A stretch of DNA of 35,986 nucleotides from Chara braunii. Its lineage: Eukaryota > Streptophyta > Charophyceae > Charales > Characeae. The position numbers were made by a program, and so were the translations under genes. The DNA lies in assembly GCA_003427395.1 (NCBI GenBank), contig BFEA01000336.1:42374-78359 (forward strand), given 5' to 3'. The notes beneath the pieces were generated by a model, which saw only the letters and a list, made by a program, of their open reading frames with translations, ran no database searches and had not been told where the DNA came from. Positions 9,791 to 20,099 of the stretch are shown here, piece after piece; the first letter of the stretch is position 1; every line of letters begins with the position of its first letter.

Positions 9791-10618
9791 TTCTGCGAGC
9801 ACTTCACAGGGAGACACCTCGGGCCAGTAGGAGTTTTAGCCGCTCTTACTCGCGCTGAAGTGGTAACGTTGCCTTCTCCACTTCAGGCGTTGGCCAGGGC
9901 TAGTGACCCATGTATCGCCCCGCAGACACATTCAGACCCACGGACGCTCTGTTCGAGAAATGTGTCCGAGTCCCTAGAGGAGTTAGAGACTTAGCGGTCA
10001 GGGAAGGACCCCAGAGACTCTTGGGCGATGATCAGTAGAGGTCCTAAGGGTGAACATTTCGTGGTAGAGGTCAATGTAGGTGGCCGCAAAGTGGGCGCCT
10101 TCGAAGACATAGGTTCTACACGAAACTTCATCAGTCGTGCTTGTCTGGATAGACTGCGCTTAGGGGACCAAGTGCAACGACTTAGCAGAACTGTAGTTTC
10201 TACGCTAGCCAACAAGCACCTAATGTTAGTTAAAGACTATGTCAAGGACGTAGTATGTTCCTTCTCTTATGGAGGAGGGGAAGTGAGACACAAAACCTCA
10301 TTCCTCGTTAGCGACGAACTACCCTTCGATATGCTACTAGGCATGTACTACCTCGAGGTCGCTCAACCTCAGTTTGATTGGGATAGGAAGGTGTTGTTAC
10401 AGAAGTTGCCAAACGGTAGGATTGTTAGACTGCAGAAGTATAAACTTGGCAGTGTAGTGGAGAACTACGACTGCATGTGTGCCTCCTCTTTCTATAACTA
10501 CGATCAGCAAAATCGTGAGGAGGGCATGTATCTAGTCTTTGTCTCTGAGAAAGGGGAGGCCGTTAAGACACCCCCAGAGATAGAATCAGTCGTCGCAACA
10601 TACTCTGACATTTTTTAG
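9791..10618 (+). pseudogene. Aspartic protease region of element A pol
   Basis: A linker (LPSPLQALARASDP, shared with element C at about 20160) leads to an open frame from 10028 to a TAG at 10616. The retropepsin-like domain shows VNVGGRKVGAF, then the active-site loop DIGSTRNFISRACLD, and further on FDMLLGMYYLE and PQFDWD, matching the hydrophobic second half and the post-domain W/D motif of gypsy proteases. It would cut Gag-Pol into mature proteins as a homodimer. The active-site triplet is D-I-G instead of the usual D-S/T-G. Element C has the same D-I-G-S-T, so it is a lineage trait and not simple decay. Confidence 0.82.
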
Positions 10619-11404
10619 CCCACAGGCGTGGTTGAAAGGGAGGTGTTCTCTATGCAATAAAGGTGGTCTCAGGTAGTAAGGTACCTAGAGGAGGAATCTA
10701 TAGGATGTCTCCTGCGGAGTTGGATGAGCTCCGCTGTCAGCTCAAGGAGCTCACAGAAAAAGGATGGGTTCGGCCTAGTACCTTCCCTTACGGTGCGCCA
10801 GTCTTATTTGTCCCTAAGAAGGGGGGTACACTAAGGATGTGCATTGACTATAGGGGCCTCAAGGAGCTCACCGTTAAGAAGCGGAGCCCCTACCCCGCAT
10901 TGAGGACCTATTGGATGGAGTGCAAGGATGCCGGTACTTCACTAAATAGATTTAAAGTGCCATTAGACCTGAGGACCAACACAAAACCGCTTTTCAAACC
11001 AGGTACGGTCTGTACGAGTTTATGGTGATGCCCTTTGGCCTATGCAATGCTCCTGGGACATTCTAGCACGCCATGAATAGGATATTTCATGAATATTAGA
11101 CAAGTTTATCGTCGTGTACCTCGACGATATTTTTATCTTTAGTATGACTGTAGAGGAGCATACTGAGCATTTGAAAATAGTGCTAGGACTCCTAAGACAG
11201 CACCAATACAAGGTAAACTTGGAAAAATGCGAGTTCGGTCGCACCAAGATCTTGTACTTGGGTCATGAAATGTCCGCAGATAGGTTGAGGGTGGACGATG
11301 CCAAGGTGGCCAGCATACACGACTGGTCCAGACCTCAGACTGTTATTGACGTCAGATCATTTTTGGGGATGACGGGACTATCGTCCGTTTGTGAAAAACT
11401 ATAG
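10619..11404 (+). pseudogene. Reverse transcriptase region of element A pol
   Basis: The segment runs through PTGVVEREV, then GGIYRMSPAELDEL, KGWVRPSTFPYGAPVLFVPKK and LRMCIDYRGL (fingers and first palm motifs, 10690-10880). A frameshift near 10905 separates it from DLLDGVQG..., and another near 10985 leads to [24 protein letters not shown] at 11064 replaces the expected Gln, and a one-base deletion near 11098 follows. The catalytic YLDD (11117-11128) is intact in VVYLDDIFIFS, followed by LEKCEFGRTKILYLGHEMS. It then reaches the connection segment RSFLGMTG, with a frameshift near 11380. The enzyme copies the RNA from the tRNA primer; this copy cannot be translated whole. Confidence 0.9.
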
Positions 11405-11915
11405 TACTATAGCTTCCCCATTAACTGAGCATACTCGACTTGACACCCCTTGGGAGTGGACTGAAGAGTGTGAAGCAAGCTTCAGGAAACTGAAGTATGC
11501 TCTGACACACTACGAAGTTCTTAAACTTTCGGATCCTGATAAGCCATTTGTCATGACCACAGACGCCAGCCAATATGGCATAGGCGCGGTCCTTGCACAA
11601 AAGGAGGGGCCAAAGTTGAGACCTATCGAGTACATGAGTAAGAAGATGCCATCACAAAAGCTAGCAAAGTCCACATATGAGCGTGAGCTCTATGCCCTTT
11701 ACAGAGCGTTGGTCCATTGGAGACACTACCTCCTAGGTAGGTTCTTCTACTTGAGATCTGACCATGAGACCTTGCGCTGGATCAAGACACAGCCTATACT
11801 CTCTGACGCACTAAAGCGATGGATTCAAGTAATAGACATGTATGACTATCAACTTGATCCAATCAAGGGAGAGTACAACAAAGTGGCTGATGCACTATCT
11901 CGTTTGGCATATTAA
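11391..11915 (+). CDS. RNase H domain of element A pol (intact sub-frame)
   Basis: A 174-codon open segment covers the tether (KNYSTIASPLTEHTRLDTPWEW) and the RNase H domain. The acidic catalytic residues are all visible: D in TTDASQYGIGAVLAQ, E in YERELYAL, D in RSDHETLRW and D in YNKVADALSRL. This domain degrades RNA in the RNA-DNA hybrid during reverse transcription. It is fused in life to RT upstream and integrase downstream; here frameshifts cut both joins, so it is part of a broken polyprotein, though the domain itself looks undamaged. Confidence 0.85.
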   Translation: MKNYSTIASPLTEHTRLDTPWEWTEECEASFRKLKYALTHYEVLKLSDPDKPFVMTTDASQYGIGAVLAQKEGPKLRPIEYMSKKMPSQKLAKSTYERELYALYRALVHWRHYLLGRFFYLRSDHETLRWIKTQPILSDALKRWIQVIDMYDYQLDPIKGEYNKVADALSRLAY

Positions 11916-13422
11916 CGATCTAACTCGATCATTGGTGGAAGCCTATGAGCAAGAAGATCTAGTTATGTCTGAGATCATCTGTAAATTCCAAGCGAAGGAC
12001 AAAGTGACTTTAGATGATTTACATGGTAGACGGCTTGTTGTTTCTTGAGAAGGCAGGGAATAAAATATTGTGTGTTCCTAATAGAGAGTCTTTGCGTAGT
12101 TTATTTTTAGGTGAATGTCATGATGCAACTGGCCATTTCGGTTATAGGAAAACGTCAGCTAACTTGGTACATAAATTCTGGTGGCCTTCTATGATGGAAG
12201 ATGCCAAGAAGTATATCGAAATCTGCCAGGTTTGTCAACGGGACAAACCCAGGACTCGGGCTCCGCTTGGGCTCATCAAGCCCTTGCCGATTCCTGAAGG
12301 TCCTGGTCAAAGTGTGTCCATGGATTTCATGGATACTCTTGCGACCAGCAGGTCTGGAAAAAGGCACATCTTTGTTATAGTAGGCCGTTTTTCTAAGTAT
12401 GCAAGACTAGTCGCAATGCCGGAAACTGCCAAGACTGATTACATCATCAGACTGTTTAACTGGGTACGGGATTTTGGTTTACCTAAGTCCATAATCCGTT
12501 ATAGGATGTTCGCTTTACTAGCGAACTGTGGCAGAACACTGCCCAACAGATGGGAACCAGACTGCAAATGACATCAGGGAATCACCCTGAGTCAAATGGA
12601 CAGGCGGAAGAGATGAACAGAGTAGTGCAGCATTTACTAAGTCACTACATCAAGCCAAGCTAGGACGACTGGGATGAGAAACTGCCTCTCGTCGCCAGCC
12701 TGTACAACGTTGTACATAGCGCTACTGGCATGACTCCTAGCCAACTGCATCTTGGTTGGAAGCCCCGTTCCGCCCTTGATTTCCTACTACCCAAGAAACA
12801 GGCCACTGCAGCACCCGGTAGCGTAGAATTTGTTGTCACATACGAACAGATGCTGCAGCAGGCCGTTGAACACATGAGGAAATCTCAAGATGGTATGATT
12901 GCATATGAGAATAAACACAGACGGCCTTCTAACTTTCAGGTAGGGGAAAGGGTCTGCGTAAAGTCATCTGAACTGGGACCGGAACTGGGAATATGTAGAA
13001 AACTAATGCCACAGTATTTCGGTTCCTGGGAGGTCCTGGACATAGTGGGGGAACAGGTGGACGGACCTTCTTATGTGATTCATGTCCCACCTCATCTACG
13101 TACACACCCAGTTTTTCACGCATCCAAGCTGGCACCTTTCGCAGAAACTGCACAGTTTCCCTCCAGACGGTCAATGCTGCCCCCAACCATGGATGGCGAA
13201 GTCGACATCGACGGAATCGTAGAGCATCGAGTGATGCCAATGCCTAAACCGCCGGGCAGAGGCCGCCCTCCTAAGCCAAGAATGCAGTACCGTGTGAGAT
13301 TCAGACATCATCTGGATCCCAAAGAAGATCGGTGGTTCACCAGAGAAGAACTCATGCGAGCAGCACCCCCAGTTATTGCAGGCTATGAAAGAGAACTCGA
13401 AGAAAAAACGCCTACAGATTAG
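11916..13422 (+). pseudogene. Integrase of element A pol with C-terminal chromo-like tail
   Basis: The HHCC zinc-binding domain is at about 12115-12240 (HDATGHFGYRK ... CQVCQRD). The first catalytic Asp lies in SMDFMDTL (about 12320). VDRFSKYA has become VGRFSKYA, and the region of the second Asp is scrambled by frameshifts after PKSII (12480-12530). The catalytic Glu survives in NGQAEEMNR. A TAG at 12661 replaces a Gln in KPSxDDWDEKLPL. From 12730 a 230-codon frame carries the C-terminal DNA-binding part: NFQVGERVCVK, YFGSWEVLD, GPSYVIHVPPHLRTHPVFHASKL, then YRVRFRHHLDPKEDRWFTREEL, which has chromodomain-like spacing but not the usual cage aromatics. It stops at 13420-13422, 40 bp before the LTR. 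Confidence 0.87.
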
Positions 13423-13447
13423 AAGACTTCGCAGAGGACTATCGAAG

Positions 13448-13461
13448 AAAAGGAGGAGGGA
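13448..13461 (+). other. Polypurine tract of element A
   Basis: AAAAGGAGGAGGGA sits immediately before the 3' LTR start (TGCGAGG at 13463), the expected position for the second-strand primer. Confidence 0.8.
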
Positions 13462-13462
13462 A

Positions 13463-14461
13463 TGCGAGGATCTGGGTCCTCGGCAGGCCTAAGGGGCCTC
13501 TTGCTGCAGATGTGCCCGCCCTAAGTGAAGGCGGGCCTGACAAATCACTAGAGGCCCTAAGCTGTCAATGTCGAATTTGGGGTCCAGGCAGTTTCGTCAC
13601 GCCAGTTGGTTGAGGAAAACACAGGCCGAGCGCGAGACATTCCACAGCCTTCCAGGGCTTTCCAAAATGATGCAGGCCCTGGACGAGAATCGCAGCCTCA
13701 TACACAGACAGTTGGGAGGCCCAACTGAATGAGGCCCAGTAGCTGCAAGAGAGGCGCAGCATCCTGGGGCCTACCGGAAGCTTCTGGGCCCAGGCCCAAG
13801 CCAGCCAGGCTGCGAAGACAGGCAGGCTCTTCCCATATAGGACGCCTGGAGATTGATTCGCGCACTTGCTGGCTGGCGGCAGCGCTGGTGGAGCCCATGC
13901 TGGCGTGCTGGCTGCTAGTGCTGGAGCAAAGTGCTGCGCACGTGCGGTCGTGTCGTGTGTGGAAGCAGGGCGCTGCTGAGGGCAGCGCCATAACCCAGCC
14001 TCCGTAGCTGGCTGAGGGCTTGGATGTACAGTGAGGGCAGGGGTGGTCTTTGGGTGTACAACAAAGGGAGACATGGGAGAGAGTCAAGGGAGAAAGAGAA
14101 GGATGATGATGATTGTGATGTGAGGGGACATACCTGGTATTGGCGGTGGTCTGCTACAGGCGACAACTTCAAGTACTTTGTTGGCTGCTGACGTCAACAG
14201 TTGCATGGTCAATTAGTAGGCTAGTAGTAGCTGTGTGGCGAGTAGGCTGGGCGCCGAGCGCCAAGTAGGGAGAAGGACCTGGATAAATATGTTGGTGGTG
14301 GCGAGAGCAAGCTCTCATCGACATTGGTTTTCAGTGTTACGATTGTCCATTGGTATCATATTGGTGCAATGCTGCATTCTGAACACTGTGATACGATCTG
14401 GCTTTCAATGTGATTGTGCAATCTGAATATTGTCATCTCGCTATTGTTCATTTTCCTTGCA
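13463..14461 (+). repeat. 3' LTR of element A
   Basis: 999 bp from TGCGAGGATC to TTCCTTGCA. Near-identical to 726-1701 and only loosely similar to the LTR B copy at 4915. A perfect 7-bp hairpin, GCCCGCC (13514-13520) and GGCGGGC (13530-13536) around CTAAGTGAA, is shared with the element C LTRs. The right flank CTATT continues the ACTAT target duplication. Confidence 0.9.
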
Positions 14462-14465
14462 CTAT

Positions 14466-15045
14466 TCATTTTTCTCATTCTTCTTTTAACACCCCCTTCA
14501 CCGTGCCTCTCAAGTACAAGGCTTGCCAAGTTGATGAAGTTGAGCGTGAGCTGCCCCCATCCCTGATATGTGTATATGTATATGTGCAAGTGTGCCGCTT
14601 TGGCGGCAGGCGGGTGTGTGGGCACTTGGTGCTGAGCCACACAAACATAGCCAACCTTGCATTTTCTAGTATATTGTCTATCTACAAGTGTTCATACCCC
14701 AACGGTCGATGCCCTTGACTGGTTGGCAACTACCGGTCGGGGGTCGTTGGCACCCCGCAAAAAAAAGAAAAATAATAAATTGTGTGTGGAAACCCCAATA
14801 ACCCCACCAACATCCCCATACCCGCCCCCTATACCCCCATACAACCCCCCCAACACCCTCATACCCCCCCCCAATACCTCCAATTCCACCCCTATACCCC
14901 CTTATAACGGCCCTACTGGTTGGCTGCCAAACGGTCGGCGGTCGGGGTCGGCGGTCAGAACGTATGCAACCCTGCTATCTATACTTTTCGTTATGGTTTG
15001 CTATGATTTGTGGATATGAGAGAGAGAATTTGGGGTGCTTTAACA
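14466..15045. other. Unassigned flank right of element A
   Basis: No gene or known repeat family seen. Two related segments, CTGGTTGGCAACTACCGGTCGG (near 14718) and CTGGTTGGCTGCCAAACGGTCGG (near 14914), bracket the C-rich repeat at 14785-14910. Confidence 0.45.
14785..14910. repeat. C-rich degenerate minisatellite
   Basis: Repeated CCCCxATAC / CCCCCAACACC-type units on the + strand, giving a strand-asymmetric C-rich block. The complementary strand has several G runs and could form G-quadruplexes. No coding signal. Confidence 0.75.
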
Positions 15046-15077
15046 ACACACACACACGCACACACAGGCGGGGGGGG
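15046..15077. repeat. (CA)n tract plus G run at gap edge
   Basis: ACACACACAC-type repeat followed by GGCGGGGGGG, ending at the run of N. Confidence 0.85.
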
Positions 15078-15170
15078 NNNNNNNNNNNNNNNNNNNNNNN
15101 NNNNNNNNNNNNNNNNNNNNNNNNNNNNNNNNNNNNNNNNNNNNNNNNNNNNNNNNNNNNNNNNNNNNNN
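15078..15170. other. Assembly gap (93 N)
   Basis: A run of 93 undetermined bases between a G run and a GA tract. Its true length and content are unknown. Single N also occur at 16354 and in 17960-17980, 19880-19890 and 20425-20450. Confidence 1.

Positions 15171-15250
<80 letters not shown>
15171..15250. repeat. (GA)n simple repeat
   Basis: Forty uninterrupted GA units directly after the gap. Frames that read through it (Arg-Glu or Leu-Ser repeats) are artefacts. Confidence 0.98.
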
Positions 15251-15253
<3 letters not shown>

Positions 15254-15700
15254 CCTGGGAAGAGTTGAAAGTTGGAAGTGTGTCGTTGTTCTTTAACTTC
15301 CAATAGTAAATTCAGGTTCTGATATGGTGATCACCCTGTTTCTTGTGTGTTCGAGCTTCACGTATGAATGAATTGCGAGTTTGCATGTTTGGCGATTGGG
15401 TGTTAATTCGGCGCGACCACTACCTTAGATAAGGTGTGATTGTGGTATCTCTACGTGGGCATCTGGGTATAGAGGAAACTCTGCACAAACATCCATAGTC
15501 AGATGGGGATATGATTGGCCTTTCCCATCAGCCAAATTCTGTCAGCAGTCATCACACACTGTCACTGACCAGCGGCGAGATGAGATATGCGGGAAGCAGA
15601 TGGGTGGTTGCCTTTGCTTTATTATCGAAGGTTGCAGAGTCCTGTACATGAACTGCTTGCCAATAGCTAACAAAATCAGGAGAAAAGATCAGAACAGGTG
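15251..15700. other. Unassigned DNA
   Basis: No gene, RNA or repeat family recognised. A small hairpin ACCTT-AGAT-AAGGT lies near 15422. Confidence 0.4.
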
Positions 15701-15715
15701 AGAGGAAATGAAAAC

Positions 15716-15992
15716 TTACTCTTGCAGTTTGTACACCAGTCGCGAAGTTTTGGTATCCGTCAAGACAGATATACAATGCTCTGCCCACGGTCTTAGCAAT
15801 TCCCCCGTGGGAGAATGCACATTGGACACTGGGAAAAGGCTTCTTACACTCTCGTTTGGTATTAGCTGGTCTCTGCTCGACACAAATGTAGAGCATGCTG
15901 AAGTTCCCCTCGCAATGTCAACTGCTTCAATTTGGACTTCTTGCTTTGGCACTTCCTCCAGAGTTCTTATTTTCTCCCTTAGGTTACTGTCA
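15716..15992 (-). CDS. Candidate host-gene exon, unknown protein
   Basis: The minus strand shows a polypyrimidine stretch (TTTTTCTTACTTCTTCTGTG) ending in an acceptor-like AACATGACAG near 15993. An open stretch follows (NLREKIRTLEEVPKQEVQIE ... LLRPWAEHCISVLTDTKTSR ... YKLQE), and a donor-like CAAGA|GTAAGTTTTC lies near 15715. The frame has no stop for about 90 codons and begins with a charged, helix-prone segment. I do not recognise the protein, and an overlapping frame of similar length exists, so this could be chance. It lies in one of the few stretches not occupied by recognised transposons. Confidence 0.25.
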
Positions 15993-16120
15993 TGTTCATA
16001 ACACAGAAGAAGTAAGAAAAATCACCACATATGAAGTTCACTCAGAAAGCAATACCAAAACTGTATTTCCATGCATGGATTCCCCATCCTTTGCGCATTT
16101 CCGGCACAGAGAAAGAACTG

Positions 16121-17215
16121 TGTGAGGATTGAGCCCTAAAGAAGGGGCCTTGCCATGATGTACATGTTCTGGGCTAAGGCCCCAGCAAGCCTCGTGCCCG
16201 CCCTAAGTGAAGGCGGGCCAGCAAAATCAACAAGAGCCCTATGTGCCAACATTTCACAAAGTGGGGTCCATACAGTTACAGCACGCCAGTTGGTTGGAGT
16301 GCACCGAGTCTCGGATTTCAGCAAATGCTGAAAACCGAGGGCCTCTGAGTTAGNCATACAGTTACAGCACGCCAGTTGGTTGGAGTGCACCGAGTCTCGG
16401 ATTTCAGCAAATGCTGAAAACCGAGGGCCTCTGAGTTAGTTAGGCCCTGGGTACTTGAACGTGAGGCCGACAATGCATGCTGGGTATAGAGGCCGAAAAT
16501 GCCAAAGGGAAATCGGCCCACTATCTGAATCTGGCCGCAGGCCTTCACGAAACAGGTGCAACTGCATCCCCCGGGCCTCAACTGTATCGGGCCTGGGTTC
16601 AGCGACTGGGCCCCAGACGCAGGCTGAAGGGAGGCCGCCCACACGCAACACTGGCATATGGGCAAACAGGGCGAGTGGGCTGGCATATGCGGGCACGCTG
16701 CGCCGATGCAAGTGTGCTGCGCTATGCAGAGCAGCGCTAGGCGGTAGGGCGCTGCCTGCGTGCAGGGCACTGGCGGCCATAGCCGGGCCGCATGAGGGTG
16801 CAGGGGAGGTGAGGGCGAAGGTGGTACTTCGGAGGTGAAGGGCGCTGTGTGGGTAACAAGGGAGAGTGTGGGGAAGAGGACACGTACATGGTGATGGTGG
16901 AGGTCTGCATTGGTGTTGACATCATCACTCGCTGGTAGTCAAGTTGTCTGGTTGCTTTTCATTGCTGTAGTTGTAGGATAGTCTGTAGAGTAGATAGGGC
17001 GCCTGGCGCCATTCACAAGAGAGAGCTACATTTGGGTTATGCTGTTGGTGTTGCCCTGTTGGGCATGGACATTGACTCACGATTCTTCTGTATCATTCTC
17101 AATTGGATGGTTACTCGGTTCCATGTGCTATCTGCTTTGGCTTTGACTACTTGGACTTCAGTGTGATTTTTGCATTCTGGATTTCTGTGCTTCGTCCATA
17201 CTCATGTTCCTTGCA
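16121..17215 (+). repeat. 5' LTR of element C
   Basis: It starts TGTGAGGATTGAGCCC and ends CTCATGTTCCTTGCA, three bases before the primer site. It contains the conserved LTR hairpin GCCCGCC/GGCGGGC (16196-16202 and 16212-16218). It matches the 3' LTR from 22250 closely, apart from an 85-bp duplication described separately. The leader side shares GGTGGTACTTCGG and GAGGTCTGCAT with LTR F. Confidence 0.88.
16269..16439. repeat. 85-bp perfect tandem duplication around one N
   Basis: 16269-16353 and 16355-16439 are the same 85 bases (CATACAGTTACAGCACGCCA ... CCTCTGAGTTAG), separated by a single N at 16354. The 3' LTR of the same element has the segment once. Exact identity plus an N points to a scaffolding or gap-filling artefact more than a real duplication. 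Confidence 0.9.
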
Positions 17216-17218
17216 ATT

Positions 17219-17230
17219 TGGTATCGGAGC
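17219..17230 (+). other. Primer binding site of element C
   Basis: TGGTATCGGAGC three bases after the LTR end, identical to the site in element A. Confidence 0.87.
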
Positions 17231-18560
17231 TGGTTTGATTGCCGCTTACCTTTGGCACGCTGGCGTTATACAGACTTGGTGCGTTGACGATGCTTCTTCG
17301 CAGTGGGTACTTGTGACGTCAGGCCACATTAGGTGCACGCCCTGGGTAGAGAGGGGTGCACCGGAAGGCTAAGATGGCAGTGTATGCCGTGGATACATGC
17401 GGAATGTATGATTGGTGATGAGAGCATGCTGATGTTGCATTCGGCTGAGGTGGCACTGCATTACGTTGTGGGTGGTACCGAGGTCAAGACCGGTCATCAA
17501 ATGCACATTCAGCTCAATTGGTGAGAAATCTGTGGTTGGGGGCAGCTATCTCCAGTTACGTTGTTCCCTTACCTTATCTACTCTCTCAATCTCTTCTTAA
17601 CGTGAGGAAGTGAGTCCAACTTGAGAGTCCTCTCCTTGGTGAGGTGTCGTGAGCGCGCTACCTTGAGAGACGACAATCTTCCTGGAAGCATCTGCAAGGA
17701 GAAAGGGCAGTGCCTCTGAAGGGCCCTGGTCGAAGCACTGGGTCACGGTCAACATGCCAACCCAATGGGAGTAGGTCACGCATGCGATGGCTGCTGTCCA
17801 TTAAGGCACTTTGCTGCGCCAAATAGAAGTTGCTCCGGGTGTGCCAGCCCATGACAGACGCTTACCAGACCGTCTATAAACATTTCTGGTTGGGAGTTCA
17901 TTGTGAATCTGGCTGTGATCGTCGTCCTGACTGCGACGTTAAAGAATTCCTGAAGAGATGGGGGNGCTCTATAAATNCCTCCTGATCAGCCAGATCACAT
18001 GGACAGGAAGGCTCGTCGCCGTACGAGGGTAAATAAGAGTGGTTGGGCTGGCTTGCTCGGTGACAACTTGGGCACAGGGGTGGGCCGAGAATTACACACA
18101 TAGACACCGCTGCTCAATGATGCTCTTCAGAATGTTGGATTGAGGGGAGGGTAGGTTCTAATTGGTGCTCAACTGGAAACACAACCATACCCACTGATCA
18201 TACATCTGCAACATAGTCTTGTTTTAATTATTGATTAGTTGGTTGACAGCTGCTAACACCTCACAGACAGATTAGAGTAGGATTGTTGTATACTACCATA
18301 GCCAGTTCTATCTAATGCTGCTGTAAGTGAACTAATCAATGTTAGGATTAGATTATGTGTAAAGTCTATGTGAATATTGTTTGACGATCGCTTGACCGTG
18401 GTGAAGATACCTGCCGGACACATTTATTTTTAGAAAATTAGGTACCGGTCAGACACATGCTGTGGTAGGACTCCACTAGGGGGTTGTAGTGCAGATAATG
18501 TTTGCCTAGTTGTTGAGTGGGTCAGACAACGATGAGGGTAGAGTTGACGATGAGAGACTC
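17231..18560 (+). other. Untranslated leader of element C
   Basis: About 1.3 kb without a convincing frame, homologous to 6628-7893 in element A (for example TGAGAAATCTGTGGTTGGGG, CTTGAGAGTCCTCTC and GCATGCCAACCC-like segments). Two N fall in it. Confidence 0.62.
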
Positions 18561-20055
18561 ACAGTCGGAACTAAAGAGAGTTTCGTTCGTGTTCTAGATT
18601 CTAGGTACGGAAGTCAAGAGACGGCTTAGGGCCGGAGAAAGAGCTCGTGCACGAGCAGCAGTCGAGAGAGCAGCGAGGGAAGTTGCACAGCTGGCAGCAG
18701 CAGCTAACGTAGCCCCTAGATAGGCCGCCGCAGCTGCAATGGCTACCGCAGCAGCATCCAATGCTGCCCTCTCATCTGGGACCTCGTCTGGGACACAGTT
18801 GGGGATGCTCACCTGGTCCCCGGGCATCTCTAGTACCGTAGTTTCTATTGTCTCCACCAGTCAAATGGCGGGCTTGCAGTTACGCTCGTTGACCCCACGC
18901 CAGCAGGAGTTGAGGGAACTCCAGCAAGTCGAAAGGATCCTTGCACGGCTAGAGAGGGAACTTCAAGAAGCCACAGAGAGAAAGAGAGTTAGGATAGTCA
19001 GGTTGGAGAGAGTAGAGGTCGATAAAACTGCGTTAGAAGCAACGGATGAGGCAGCGTTGTTTGACCCAATGAAGGTGTTGAAGTCTAGCTTGCTCTCACT
19101 ACACGCACGCGTAGTCAGCAAAGTGGACTTCATGCAAGACACCTTGGATTAGACATTGACTTAGTTGCAGCAGCTAAAGCTCTAGGCTGCACGCAGTCTA
19201 TAAATCGCCACTCCCTAAGATGGCAGTTCTAGGCATCTATCCCCAAGCTGGCACACAACCAAGCGGTTCGTCAGCAGCACCAGCACATACTGTAGCCTCT
19301 TCTTCTTCTAGTCAGGCGGTGACAGCTACTCAATCACCGCCACAGCAACCTGTTCCACCACAAGAACAGCAGCAAGTTCCTTGTTCTCAAAGACCCTGAA
19401 GAGGGCTCCCCTTCCTGACACAAGTGAAAAGGAGGAGGATCTCAATCTCAAGATGAGATCGTTTCCGATGTGGGTGAGGGCAAAGAGAACCTCGCCGGAA
19501 GAGGAAGTGATACTGGCTTAAGTGTGTTCATAGCAAAAGCCGGATATGGAGGACGCATAGGAGTTAGGGGTGAGACCCTATCTTTAGAAGAGTTCATCGA
19601 CAGGGTAGAAGCTCGTTAGCACTAGTCAAGGAGTTTGCGACTACCGTTGAAAATCTCATTGTTGTCCTAGGCATTCGCTAATTTTCCCTGAGAGACTGAG
19701 AACACAGTTGGCATATCATTCTTCAGTAGACGGAAGAAGCAAGTAGAGTCCACATGAGTGGAAGAAGAAGGGTAGACAAATGATGAAGTCAATGACCTTT
19801 CTGACCTGATGGACACACCTAAGGATGTGGTAAGGACTATGCTGAGGGTAGCACCTTGCCGCGGTATTAAAAAGGCTAAGGCNGATGGNCGAGTGAAGGG
19901 CCATCAAAAGAGTCAAGGGCAGGCCGCCTCCAATCAGTCCAAAGTGGATGATTGGGTTAAGGCAGGCTTAGATTAGTGTAGCGGGACCGCCGTTCACATC
20001 GAGCTTGCATTAACTAGGTGAAAATGAGCACACCCAGCATAAGTGCAAGAATGTG
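18561..20055 (+). pseudogene. gag of element C, heavily decayed
   Basis: No good start codon remains. The Arg/Ala-rich helix is readable at about 18610-18720 (RRLRAGERARARAAVERAAR), followed by an open stretch 18739-19152 with an Ala/Ser/Thr linker and a coiled segment (LARLERELQEATERKRVRIV), matching the layout of element A gag. Farther on, only fragments of the capsid survive (MRSFPMWVRAKRTSPEEEV near 19453). The zinc knuckle near 20007-20052 reads C-I-N-(lost C)-G-E-N-E-H-T-Q-H-K-C with a one-base deletion that removes the second Cys and makes a TAG. Confidence 0.7.
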
Positions 20056-20099
20056 AAGGTCACGCAGAAGAAATCCCTAAGAGAGGGGTGCCTTCTTCC

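Larger units (their letters stand above)
721..14465 (+). mobile_element. Element A: Ty3/gypsy LTR retrotransposon, interrupted by nested element D
   Basis: The element runs from its 5' LTR (starts 726, TGTGAGG) to its 3' LTR (13463-14461, ends TTCCTTGCA). ACTAT at 721-725 recurs at 14461-14465, sharing the last LTR base, as expected for a target-site duplication. Between the LTRs, once 1702-6604 is discounted, come a primer binding site, leader, gag with zinc knuckle, aspartic protease, RT, RNase H, integrase and polypurine tract, in gypsy order. The two LTRs look about 90-95% identical by eye apart from small indels, so the pairing is well supported. Several stops and frameshifts make it non-autonomous. 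Elements C, LTR B and LTR F are relatives. Confidence 0.85.

Noticed and set aside
7894-13422. An alternative genetic code with TAG = glutamine (as in some ulvophyte algae)
   Set aside because: Frameshifts, missing residues and a TAA and TGA among the stops show ordinary decay, and CHG deamination explains the TAG excess. Kept only as a test in the findings.
14964-15306. Arg-Glu and Leu-Ser repeat frames
   Set aside because: They are translations of the (GA)n tract and the run of N.
15708-16001. 97-codon + strand frame opposite the candidate exon
   Set aside because: It overlaps the better-supported minus-strand stretch and has no splice signals or domain of its own.
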